DNA of 32,036 nt from Polyangiaceae bacterium. Its GTDB lineage: Bacteria > Myxococcota_A > Polyangia > Polyangiales > Polyangiaceae. The notes under the pieces are model-generated. The model was not told the DNA's origin. It searched no databases and worked only from the letters and a program-made list of their open reading frames with translations. Each line of letters begins with the position of its first letter. Positions within the stretch are counted from its first letter, which is position 1. Below are positions 7,954 to 15,146 of the stretch, one piece after another. The DNA lies in assembly GCA_020849655.1 (NCBI GenBank), contig JADLFU010000017.1:1-32036 (forward strand). The letters run 5' to 3'. Position numbers and translations under genes: made by a program.

Positions 7954-8702
7954 TCCTCTCTGCGCGGAGCCTGTCGGTCGCGCGCGGGCGCGTGATGGCC
8001 GTGTCGGAGGTGTCGCTGTCGGTCGCGCGCGGCGAGGCCCTCGGCGTGTTCGGGCCGTCGGGCGCGGGCAAGAGCACCCTGCTCTCGGCCCTCGCCGGGC
8101 AGGTGCGCGCGCGCGGCGAGGTCTGGCTCGACGGCGCCGACGTCAGCCGCCTCCCGACCGAGCGCCGCGTGCAGCGGGGGCTCGGGTACGTGCCGCAGGG
8201 GCCGAGCGTGCTGTTCGATCTCTCCGCCCGCGACAACCTCGCGACCGTGCTCGGGCTCGCGCGCCTGCGGGCCGATCCGCGCGCCCTGCTCGACGAGGTG
8301 GGGCTGTCATCGCGCGCGGACGTCCCCGCGCGAGAGCTGTCGGGCGGAGAGCGGCGGCGCCTCGAGCTCGCGCGCGCGCTCGCCCTGCGCCCAGCGGTCC
8401 TCCTGTGCGACGAGCCGTTCGCGGGCCTGGGTCCGCGGGATCTGGAGGTGGCGCGCGCGGTGCTGGCGGCGCGCGTGCGCGACGGCCTCGCGCTCCTCGT
8501 GACGGACCACCGCGTCGCCGAGGCGCTCGCGCTCTGCGATCGCGCGCTCCTGATGGTCGACGGCCGCGCGGTCGTCGAGCGCCCCCGCGACGACTTCTCT
8601 TCGGCCCCCGAGGTGTGCGATCGGTACCTGGTCGACGCGGCGCGCGCACCCCAGGATCCCCCCGCGGCCCGAGCGCTCGATATCGGCGGCGAGAGCGGCT
8701 AG
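7950..8702 (+). CDS. lptB: LPS export ABC transporter ATP-binding protein LptB
   Basis: 250-residue ABC ATPase that powers lipopolysaccharide extraction with LptF/G and LptC. Walker A GPSGAGKST is at 35-43, the Q-loop Gln is at 83 in GYVPQGPS, the signature LSGGE is at 130-134 and Walker B LLCDEPFAGL is at 151-160. The H-loop His187 lies in LLVTDHRVAEAL, which closely follows the LITDHNVRETL stretch typical of LptB. The start is inferred to be a TTG at 7950, since it overlaps the lptA stop as TTGA and places Walker A at the normal position; no ATG or GTG is available nearby upstream. The last 25 residues are an alanine/proline-rich extension of no obvious function. Confidence 0.88.
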   Translation: MILSARSLSVARGRVMAVSEVSLSVARGEALGVFGPSGAGKSTLLSALAGQVRARGEVWLDGADVSRLPTERRVQRGLGYVPQGPSVLFDLSARDNLATVLGLARLRADPRALLDEVGLSSRADVPARELSGGERRRLELARALALRPAVLLCDEPFAGLGPRDLEVARAVLAARVRDGLALLVTDHRVAEALALCDRALLMVDGRAVVERPRDDFSSAPEVCDRYLVDAARAPQDPPAARALDIGGESG

Positions 8703-8734
8703 AGTCGAGCCCACGCGCCGCGGGCGACCCCTCG

Positions 8735-10651
8735 ATGGAGATCAAGCTCAGTCAGAAGCTCACGCAGTCGCTGGTGATGACCCCGCAGCTGCAGCAGGCG
8801 ATCAAGCTGCTGCAGCTCTCGCGCCTGGAGCTGATCGACGAGGTCCGCCGCGAGATGGAGGCGAACCCGGTGCTCGCCGACGACGACATCGAGCCCCGCC
8901 AGGCGAGCGCGACCGACACGACGGCGCTGCCGGGGCTCTCCGACGAGGCGTTCGCCGACAACACCGAGCGCCACGTCCAGAAGGAGGGGCTCGCCGAGCG
9001 CAGCGACGAGAAGCGCGCGCAGGAGGTCGACTGGGAGCAATTCCTCGAGAACCGCTCGCTGCAGCAGACCACCTACTCGTCGAAGAGCGGCTTCGAGGAG
9101 CTCCCGCCGATCGAGCAGACGCTGTCGACCACGACGTCGCTCCAGGACCACCTGCTCTGGCAGCTCGGCGCGAACGACTTCAGCGACGCGGAGCGGCGGT
9201 TCGGCGAGCTCGTGATCGGCAACCTCGACGAGCAGGGGTTCCTCGATCTGTCGGGTGTGGAGGTCGGCCCCGACGGCGAGGAGATCTGCGAGATCACCCT
9301 CGGAGACCTCGCGCTCGCGAGCGATCTCGACCCCGAGGACGCCGAGGAGGTGCTGCGCCTCATCCAGCAGTTCGACCCCGTCGGCGTCGCCGCGCGCGAC
9401 CTCCGGGAGTGCCTGCTCGTGCAGGCCGAGCTCGCGGGCTTCGACTCGCTCGAGCTGTCGATCATCGAGCGGCACCTGCCCAACCTGGAGAAGCACAACT
9501 ACCAGGCGATCGCGCGCGACCTCGGCGTCCCCGTCGAGGAGGTCTACGAGGCCGCGAAGGAGATCCAGAAGCTCGAGAGCCGCCCCGCGCGCAACTTCAC
9601 GACGACCGACGAGCGCACGCTGATGATCTCCCCCGACGTCTACGTGACGAAGGAGGGCGACAAGTGGACGGTGCTCGACAACGACCGCGGGATGCAGCGG
9701 CTGTACATCAACGACGTCCTCGCGAAGCGGCTCCTGAAGGACCCGAAGGCGAAGGAGTACGTCGGCGAGAAGCTGAAGAACGCGCAGTGGCTGATGCGCG
9801 CCATCGAGCAGCGCCGCAAGACGATCATCCGCGTCACCGAGTCGATCGTCGAGCGGCAGCGCGACTTCTTCGAGAAGGGCCCGATGTTCCTGCGGCCGAT
9901 GATCCTCCGCGACATCGCCGACCAGGTCGGCATGCACGAGAGCACCATCTCGCGCGTCACGACCAACAAGTACGTGCACACGCCGCAGGGGCTGTTCGAG
10001 CTGAAGTACTTCTTCAACTCGTCGATCCGCCGCGTCGCCGAGGACGACATCGCCTCGGAGAGCGTGAAGCAATCCATCAAGAAGATCATCGACGAGGAGG
10101 ACAAGCAGTCCCCCCTCTCGGATCAGGCGCTCGTCGAGCTGCTCGAGAAGGCGTCGGGCATCCAGATCGCGCGCCGCACGGTCGCGAAATACCGCGAGAT
10201 GCTGGGCATCCTCGCGTCCAGCAAGCGCAAGAAGCTGTTCTTACGTCCCGCCACGAAGGAGGAGTCACGCCATGAACATCGCGATCACGTTTCGCCACCT
10301 CGACGCCACCGACGCCATGAAGGACTACGCCACGGAGAAGGTCGCGAAGCTCCAGAAGTTCCTCAGGCAGCCGATGCGCGCGCGGGTGACGCTCTCGCTC
10401 GAGAACAAGAAGCACCGCTGCGAGGCGGAGGTCAACGCGGGAGACGTGCACCTCGTCGCGAGCGAGGTGGGCGGCGACATGTACGCGTCGATCGACAGCG
10501 TCACCGACAAGCTGGAGCGGCAGATCAACCACCAGCACGGGGCGAAGATCGCGCAGAAGCGCGGCGCGGAGAGCGCGGGAGAGTTCGCGGCCCGAGGCTC
10601 CGGCCCGGTCCCCACCGTCGACGAGTGACCGCGCGCCGTGAAGCTCTGTGA
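8735..10651 (+). CDS. rpoN: RNA polymerase sigma-54 factor RpoN (open frame runs on through hpf)
   Basis: Sigma-54, which directs RNA polymerase to -24/-12 promoters and needs AAA+ activators. Region I (KLSQKLTQSLVMTPQLQQA, then IKLLQLSRLEL) covers residues 3-35. The core-binding domain follows, then the HTH region (SRVTTNKYVHTPQGLFELKYFF), and the RpoN box ARRTVAKYRE is at 479-488. The conserved protein should end at about residue 502 (SSKRKKLF, base 10240), giving normal family length. Codon 503 is TTA (10241-10243), not a stop, and the frame stays open to a TGA at 10649-10651. That adds 136 Arg-rich residues read in a different frame across the whole hpf gene. TTA is a very rare codon in such GC-rich DNA, and TAA or TGA is one base away. 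I think the natural stop was lost by mutation or miscalled. Confidence 0.9.
   Translation: MEIKLSQKLTQSLVMTPQLQQAIKLLQLSRLELIDEVRREMEANPVLADDDIEPRQASATDTTALPGLSDEAFADNTERHVQKEGLAERSDEKRAQEVDWEQFLENRSLQQTTYSSKSGFEELPPIEQTLSTTTSLQDHLLWQLGANDFSDAERRFGELVIGNLDEQGFLDLSGVEVGPDGEEICEITLGDLALASDLDPEDAEEVLRLIQQFDPVGVAARDLRECLLVQAELAGFDSLELSIIERHLPNLEKHNYQAIARDLGVPVEEVYEAAKEIQKLESRPARNFTTTDERTLMISPDVYVTKEGDKWTVLDNDRGMQRLYINDVLAKRLLKDPKAKEYVGEKLKNAQWLMRAIEQRRKTIIRVTESIVERQRDFFEKGPMFLRPMILRDIADQVGMHESTISRVTTNKYVHTPQGLFELKYFFNSSIRRVAEDDIASESVKQSIKKIIDEEDKQSPLSDQALVELLEKASGIQIARRTVAKYREMLGILASSKRKKLFLRPATKEESRHEHRDHVSPPRRHRRHEGLRHGEGREAPEVPQAADARAGDALAREQEAPLRGGGQRGRRAPRRERGGRRHVRVDRQRHRQAGAADQPPARGEDRAEARRGERGRVRGPRLRPGPHRRRVTARREAL
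10241..10651 (+). other. anomalous C-terminal extension of rpoN overlapping hpf
   Basis: Beyond the normal sigma-54 end, the rpoN frame continues through the hpf Shine-Dalgarno sequence, all of hpf and the first codons of ptsN. The extension is Arg/Gly/Ala-rich with no recognisable domain, which is what an out-of-frame reading of a GC-rich gene looks like. hpf keeps a perfect Shine-Dalgarno sequence (AAGGAGGAG, 10256-10264) and normal codon use, so it is the real gene here. Confidence 0.7.
10272..10628 (+). CDS. hpf: ribosome hibernation-promoting factor, short HPF/RaiA type
   Basis: 118 residues. The N-terminal MNIAITFRHLDATDAMKDYATEK and the following beta-alpha-beta-beta-beta-alpha pattern (VTLSLENKKHRCEAEVNAG, then MYASIDSVTDKLERQINHQ) are typical of HPF/RaiA. 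The protein binds the 30S decoding centre and promotes inactive 100S ribosomes in stationary phase. It lacks the C-terminal dimerisation domain of long HPF. The Shine-Dalgarno AAGGAGGAG at 10256-10264, seven bases before the ATG, is the strongest in the operon. The position after rpoN and before ptsN is conserved across proteobacteria. The rpoN frame is open through this gene (see that entry). Confidence 0.93.
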   Translation: MNIAITFRHLDATDAMKDYATEKVAKLQKFLRQPMRARVTLSLENKKHRCEAEVNAGDVHLVASEVGGDMYASIDSVTDKLERQINHQHGAKIAQKRGAESAGEFAARGSGPVPTVDE

Positions 10652-11105
10652 AATCGTGACGCCCGACCGCGTCACCGTCCTCGAGGAGGGGGAGCGCCTC
10701 GACAAGCGCGGCTGTCTGGAGCGGCTGGCGGAGCTGCTCGCGCGCGGGATCCCCGCGGCGCCCGAGCGCATCCTCGCCGTCCTCGAGGAGCGCGAGGCGC
10801 TGCAGACGACGGGTATCGGCGACGGCGTCGCGATGCCGCACGGCACGCTCGAGGGCGCCGCCGGGCAGGTGGGCGCGCTCCTGATCTGCCCTGGAGGGGC
10901 CGATTTCGAGTCGATCGACGACAAGCCCGCGAACATCCTGTTCGCCGTCGTCGGGCCGAGGCACGCGGTCGAGCACCTGAAGGTGCTCGCGCGGATCTCG
11001 AAGGTGCTCCGGAGCTCCGGGTTCCGCGAGCGTCTGCTCGAGCAGCGCGACGCGCGGTCGGCGTTCCACCTCCTCTCCGCCGAAGACGACGCGGTCAGCG
11101 GGTGA
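10638..11105 (+). CDS. ptsN: PTS IIA-like nitrogen-regulatory protein PtsN
   Basis: EIIA-Ntr, the terminal phosphoacceptor of the nitrogen PTS, which regulates rather than transports. It has 155 residues, as usual. The phosphorylated histidine is His68 in GDGVAMPHGT, the family's GIAIPHG motif. The downstream RHAVEHLKVLARISKVLRS segment is also typical. GTG start at 10638, nine bases after the hpf stop. Its stop overlaps the hprK start as GTGA. It is probably phosphorylated by the HPr encoded at 13044, which receives phosphate from the enzyme I at 13323. Confidence 0.92.
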   Translation: MKLCEIVTPDRVTVLEEGERLDKRGCLERLAELLARGIPAAPERILAVLEEREALQTTGIGDGVAMPHGTLEGAAGQVGALLICPGGADFESIDDKPANILFAVVGPRHAVEHLKVLARISKVLRSSGFRERLLEQRDARSAFHLLSAEDDAVSG

Positions 11106-12133
11106 CGCCTCGACCCGGCCCGAGCCTGTCCGCGGGGGCGCTCTTGCAAGACGCGACCCTCCCGGTGCGGCTCACGCTCGTCGCCGGGCGGGCGGGCGTC
11201 GCGCGCATGATCGATCACGCGCGCATCCAGAAGCCTGGCCTCGCGCTCGTCGGCCACATGCACGGCGTGGTCGCGACGCGCATCCAGATCCTCGGCGAGA
11301 CGGAGCTGTCGTTTCTCTCGACCCTCGACCCGGACACGCGGCGCGCGCGCGTCGCCGCGTTCTTCGCGCACGGCTTCTCGCTCGTGGTCGTGACGGCGCA
11401 GGACGACGACGTCCTCGCCGAGCTGGGCCTGGCGGCAGAGGCGACGGCGACCCCGCTCGCGCTCTCCGCGCAGCGCTCGAGCCACACGATCGCCGCGCTG
11501 CACACGCTGCTCGACGACCGGCTCGCCCCGCGCACCGTCGTGCACGGCGTGCTCGTCGACGTCTTCGGGCTCGGCCTGTTGTTGCTGGGCAAGAGCGGCA
11601 TCGGCAAGAGCGAGTGCGCGCTCGAGCTCGTGATGCGCGGGCACCGCCTCGTCGCCGACGACGCCGTGCACTGCGACTGGCGGCCTCCCGGCGTGGTGGT
11701 CGGCGCGCCCGCCGAGCTCCTGAAGGACCACATTGAGGCCCGCGGGCTCGGCGTGCTGAACGTGCGCAAGCTCTACGGCGTCACCGCGGCGCGTGACAAG
11801 AAGCAGATCCACCTCGTCGTCCGGCTGCTCGAGTGGAGCAACGACGCCGAGTACGACAGGCTGGGGGTCGACGATCACCACCACGAGATCCTCGACGTGC
11901 GCATCCGCGAGGTCGCGCTCCCGGTGCGCCCGGGGCGCAACATGGCGAGCATCATCGAGATCGCCGCGCGCAACGAGCTGATGAGGCAGTCGGGCGTCCA
12001 CTCGTCGCGCGAGTTCATGACGTCGCTCGAGCGCGCGCAGCTCGTCCAGGAGGCCGACCGCGACCTCCCGTCCGACGACTCGGCGGTGCTGCCCGCGACC
12101 GTACCCACCACGCCGCCGGGGCCGCCCCGATGA
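11102..12133 (+). CDS. hprK: HPr kinase/phosphorylase
   Basis: Bifunctional enzyme that phosphorylates and dephosphorylates the regulatory serine of HPr. It has 343 residues. The N-terminal HprK domain (1-130) ends before the conserved HGVLVDVFG (His148). The P-loop GKSGIGKS is at 163-170, VADDAV (Asp186, Asp187) follows, and the HPrK signature EARGLGVLNV is at 212-221. The full-length form with an intact N-terminal domain differs from the shortened HprK of many alphaproteobacteria. The C-terminal 35 residues are a low-complexity Pro/Ser/Asp tail. GTG start overlaps the ptsN stop, and its own stop overlaps rapZ (ATGA). The target is very likely Ser48 of the HPr encoded three genes on. Confidence 0.93.
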   Translation: MTPRPGPSLSAGALLQDATLPVRLTLVAGRAGVARMIDHARIQKPGLALVGHMHGVVATRIQILGETELSFLSTLDPDTRRARVAAFFAHGFSLVVVTAQDDDVLAELGLAAEATATPLALSAQRSSHTIAALHTLLDDRLAPRTVVHGVLVDVFGLGLLLLGKSGIGKSECALELVMRGHRLVADDAVHCDWRPPGVVVGAPAELLKDHIEARGLGVLNVRKLYGVTAARDKKQIHLVVRLLEWSNDAEYDRLGVDDHHHEILDVRIREVALPVRPGRNMASIIEIAARNELMRQSGVHSSREFMTSLERAQLVQEADRDLPSDDSAVLPATVPTTPPGPPR

Positions 12134-13047
12134 CCGTGGCGTCGCGCGTCGTGATCGTCACCGGCATGAGCGGCGCCGGCAAGAGCACGGCGCTGCACGC
12201 GCTCGAGGATCTCAGCTTCTACTGCATCGACAACCTCCCGACGCCGCTGCTCTCCCTGGCCTTGGCGACGTGCGAGCGGGCCGGGCTCCAGCGGGTCGCG
12301 CTCGGCGTCGACGTCCGCACGGCGGAATTCCTCGAGGGCGCGGGGCACGAGGTGCGCGACCTCCTCGCGGGGCGCGGCGACGAGATCACCGTGCTGTTCC
12401 TCGACGCGGCCGACGACGCGCTCCTCCGTCGCTTCGGCGAGACGCGGCGACCGCACCCGCTCTCCCCGCTGCCGGCGCGCGGCGCGGCGCGCGCGCTGCT
12501 CGACGGCATCACGCTCGAGCGCGAGCGCCTCTCGTCGGTGCGCGCGCAGGCGTCGCTCGTCATCGACACGACGGGCACGAGCGCCCAGGAGCTCCGCCGC
12601 CGCGTGATCACGGCGATCGCGCCCGACGCCGAGCCCCCGCGCATGGTGACGCGCGTGCTGTCGTTCGGGTTCAAGTACGGGCTGCCCGTCGACGCCGACC
12701 TGGTGTTCGACGTGAGGTTCCTGAAGAACCCGTACTTCGATCCCGATCTCCGGCCGCTCTCGGGGCTCGATCCGCGCGTGTCGTCGTTCGTGCTGTCGCA
12801 GCGGGAGGCCGAGCAGCTCGTCGAGAAGATCAGCGATCTGCTGGTGTTCGCGCTGCCGAGGTTCGTGAGGGAGGGCCGGGCGTACCTCACCATCGCGGTG
12901 GGGTGCACGGGCGGCCGGCACCGCTCGGTCGCCGTCGCGCAGGAGCTCGGGCGCCTGCTGGTGGAGCGCGCGGGTCTGCCGGTGGGCGTGTCGCATCGAG
13001 ACGTGGAGCGCGCCCACGCGCGCGAGCCAGGGAGGGGGGAGCCATGA
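12130..13047 (+). CDS. rapZ: RNase adapter / nucleotide-binding protein RapZ (YvcJ family)
   Basis: 305 residues. Walker A GMSGAGKS is at 12-19, followed by TALHALEDLSFYCIDNLP, a hallmark of the family. The C-terminal domain has LSFGFKYGLP, DVRFLKNPYF and GCTGGRHRSV at 258-267. In E. coli, RapZ delivers the small RNA GlmZ to RNase E and so adjusts glucosamine-6-phosphate synthase. In other phyla the family is a GTP/ATP-binding regulator of less certain role. The start overlaps the hprK stop as ATGA, and the stop overlaps the HPr start as ATGA. Neighbours with hprK and ptsH are typical of deltaproteobacterial-style operons. Confidence 0.94.
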   Translation: MTVASRVVIVTGMSGAGKSTALHALEDLSFYCIDNLPTPLLSLALATCERAGLQRVALGVDVRTAEFLEGAGHEVRDLLAGRGDEITVLFLDAADDALLRRFGETRRPHPLSPLPARGAARALLDGITLERERLSSVRAQASLVIDTTGTSAQELRRRVITAIAPDAEPPRMVTRVLSFGFKYGLPVDADLVFDVRFLKNPYFDPDLRPLSGLDPRVSSFVLSQREAEQLVEKISDLLVFALPRFVREGRAYLTIAVGCTGGRHRSVAVAQELGRLLVERAGLPVGVSHRDVERAHAREPGRGEP

Positions 13048-13319
13048 GCCGGGCGGTCATCGAGGTCGAGATCATCAACGAGCTCGGCCTGCACGCGCGG
13101 GCGGCGGTGAAGCTCACGCAGGTCGCGCAGCGGTTCCCTTGCGAGATCGTCCTCTCGCGGGACGAGCAGCGCGCGAACGCGAAGAGCGTGATGGGGGTGC
13201 TCCTGCTCTGCGGGTCGAAGGGCACGCGCATCCGGGTGGAGGCCGACGGCGAGCGCGCCGACGAGGCCGTGCGCGCGATCGACGAGCTCGTCGCGGCGCG
13301 GTTCGGGGAGGCGAGGTAG
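13044..13319 (+). CDS. ptsH: phosphocarrier protein HPr
   Basis: 91-residue HPr. The catalytic histidine is His17 in NELGLHARAA, and the regulatory serine is Ser48 in NAKSVMGVLLL, so both the enzyme I site and the HPr kinase site are present. The hprK gene in the same operon fits the latter. A purine-rich GGAGGGGGGA (13031-13040) just before the ATG is a good Shine-Dalgarno sequence. Start overlaps the rapZ stop. In related operons a mannose-type EIIA gene often lies between rapZ and ptsH; here there is none. With no sugar permease nearby, it may serve mainly the nitrogen-PTS branch (an NPr-like role). Confidence 0.93.
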   Translation: MSRAVIEVEIINELGLHARAAVKLTQVAQRFPCEIVLSRDEQRANAKSVMGVLLLCGSKGTRIRVEADGERADEAVRAIDELVAARFGEAR

Positions 13320-13322
13320 CGC

Positions 13323-15146
13323 GTGCCGTCGAGCCCCTCCTCGACGCAGCTGCGCGCGGTCGCGATGGTGCTGACCGGCATCGCGGGCTCGCCCGGCGTC
13401 GGGGTGGGCCCGGCGATCGTGCTCGGACCTCGCCGGCTCACCTTCGTGCAGCGGCAGGTGCGCACGGCGGAGCACGACGGCGAGGTGGCGCGGTTCCGCC
13501 AGGCGGTCGTCGACGCGAAGCTCGAGCTCATGCGGCTCTCGCGCGGCGCGCAGCCGGGCGGCGCGCGGGCGGAGGTGTCGATCCTCGAGGCCTACACGCT
13601 GATGCTCGGCGACGAGCTGCTGGCCGAGGCCGTCGAGCGCAACGTGCGCGTGGAGCGCCAGTGCGCCGAGTGGGCGGTGTCGACCGCGATCACCGATTTC
13701 GCGCGCAAGCTCGCGCTCCAGGAGGACGCGTACCTGCGCGAGCGCAGCCACGACTTCGAGTTCGTCGGCGAGCGGCTGATCCTCGCGCTCACCGGCGCGA
13801 CGTCGACGCGCGCGCTCCCGCCGCTCGAGGAGCCGTCGGTCGTCATCGCGCACGATCTCTCGTCGGCCGATCTGCTGTCGCTCGATCCGAAGAAGATCCT
13901 CGGCGTCGCGACCGAGGTCGGCACGAAGACGAGCCACACCGCGATCGTCGCGCGCGCGCTCGGGCTGCCCGCGGTGATGGGCGCCTGCGGGCTCGTGGAC
14001 AACGTGGTCTCGGGCGACGCGGTCGTCGTCGACGGCCTGCGCGGGACGGTGACCCTGCGCCCGAGCGAGGACACGGCGCGCAGCGGCCTCGCCCGCGGCG
14101 AGCGGCACCTCGCGCTCACCCGGCACCTGCGCAGCGACGCGGCCCGGCCCGGCGCGCTCGCGAGCGGAGAGCGGGTCGGCCTGTTCGCGAACATCGAGTT
14201 CGCGAAGGAGGCGGGCGGCGCGATCGAGCACGGCGCGGACGGCGTCGGCCTGTACCGCACCGAATTCTTGTACCTGGGTCGGACCGATCTCCCGTCGGAG
14301 GAGGAGCAGCTCGAGCAGTTTCGGCGCGTGCTCGAGGTCGTCGACGGTCGCCCCGTCACGCTCCGCACGTTCGATCTCGGCGGCGACAAACCCTTCGGGC
14401 GGCTCGCGCCGCCGCCGGAGCCGAACCCCGCGCTCGGGCTGCGCGCGGTGCGCCTCGGCCTGCGGCACCCGGACGTGCTCGTCGCGCAGCTGCGCGCGAT
14501 GATCCGCGCGTCCGCGTTCGGCGACGTCCGGGTGATGGTGCCCATGATCGCCACCTTGCGCGAGTGGGTCGACGTCAGGCGGCTGTTCTCGCAGGCGCTC
14601 GCCGACGTCGATCGCGAGGGCTCGCCGCGGGCCACGCGCGTGCCGTTCGGCTCGATGATCGAGGTGCCCTCGGCCGCGGTGCTGTCGGACGCGCTCGCGC
14701 AGGCCGCCGAGTTCGTCAGCGTCGGCACGAACGATCTCGTGCAGTACACGCTCGCGGTCGACCGCACGAGCCCGGGCCTCGCGTCGCTCGCGTCTCACTT
14801 CGATCCGGCGGTGCTGCGGCTGCTCTCCGGCGTCGCCTCGTCGTCGTCGGCCGCGGGGTGCCCCGCGTCGGTGTGCGGCGCGATGGCGGCGGACCCGCTG
14901 GCGGCGCTGCTCCTGGTCGGGCTCGGGTTCCGCGCGCTGTCGATGGAGCCGGGGGCCATCCCCGAGGTGAAGGAGGCCCTGTCGCGCGTCACGCTCTCCG
15001 AGGTCACCGAGGCCGCGACGGGCGCCCTGCGGCTCACCTCGGCCGACGAGATCGAGCACGCGCTCGCCGTCTCGTTCGCGCCGCGCCTCTTCGACCTGCT
15101 CTCCGGCGACGAGGCCAACGCGCCCGGGCGCGCCGGGCGGTCGTGA
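13323..15146 (+). CDS. ptsI: PTS phosphoenolpyruvate-protein phosphotransferase (enzyme I)
   Basis: Cytoplasmic enzyme that takes phosphate from phosphoenolpyruvate and passes it to HPr. It has 607 residues; the E. coli PtsI length is about 575. The swivelling-domain histidine is His205 in GTKTSHTAIVAR. The barrel has GLYRTEFLYL, TLRTFDLGGDKP, GSMIEVPSA and FVSVGTNDLVQYTLAVDR, and the catalytic cysteine Cys518 in SVCGAMAADP. No N-terminal GAF domain is present, so this is the ordinary EI form and not the longer nitrogen form PtsP. GTG at 13323 follows the HPr stop by three bases; an internal ATG at 13365 lacks a Shine-Dalgarno sequence. Its stop overlaps the following kinase start as GTGA. 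Confidence 0.94.
   Translation: MPSSPSSTQLRAVAMVLTGIAGSPGVGVGPAIVLGPRRLTFVQRQVRTAEHDGEVARFRQAVVDAKLELMRLSRGAQPGGARAEVSILEAYTLMLGDELLAEAVERNVRVERQCAEWAVSTAITDFARKLALQEDAYLRERSHDFEFVGERLILALTGATSTRALPPLEEPSVVIAHDLSSADLLSLDPKKILGVATEVGTKTSHTAIVARALGLPAVMGACGLVDNVVSGDAVVVDGLRGTVTLRPSEDTARSGLARGERHLALTRHLRSDAARPGALASGERVGLFANIEFAKEAGGAIEHGADGVGLYRTEFLYLGRTDLPSEEEQLEQFRRVLEVVDGRPVTLRTFDLGGDKPFGRLAPPPEPNPALGLRAVRLGLRHPDVLVAQLRAMIRASAFGDVRVMVPMIATLREWVDVRRLFSQALADVDREGSPRATRVPFGSMIEVPSAAVLSDALAQAAEFVSVGTNDLVQYTLAVDRTSPGLASLASHFDPAVLRLLSGVASSSSAAGCPASVCGAMAADPLAALLLVGLGFRALSMEPGAIPEVKEALSRVTLSEVTEAATGALRLTSADEIEHALAVSFAPRLFDLLSGDEANAPGRAGRS

Noticed and set aside
12219-15059. A 946-codon minus-strand frame opposite rapZ, HPr and enzyme I
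   Set aside because: The plus-strand genes have all catalytic motifs and overlapping starts; this frame has none.
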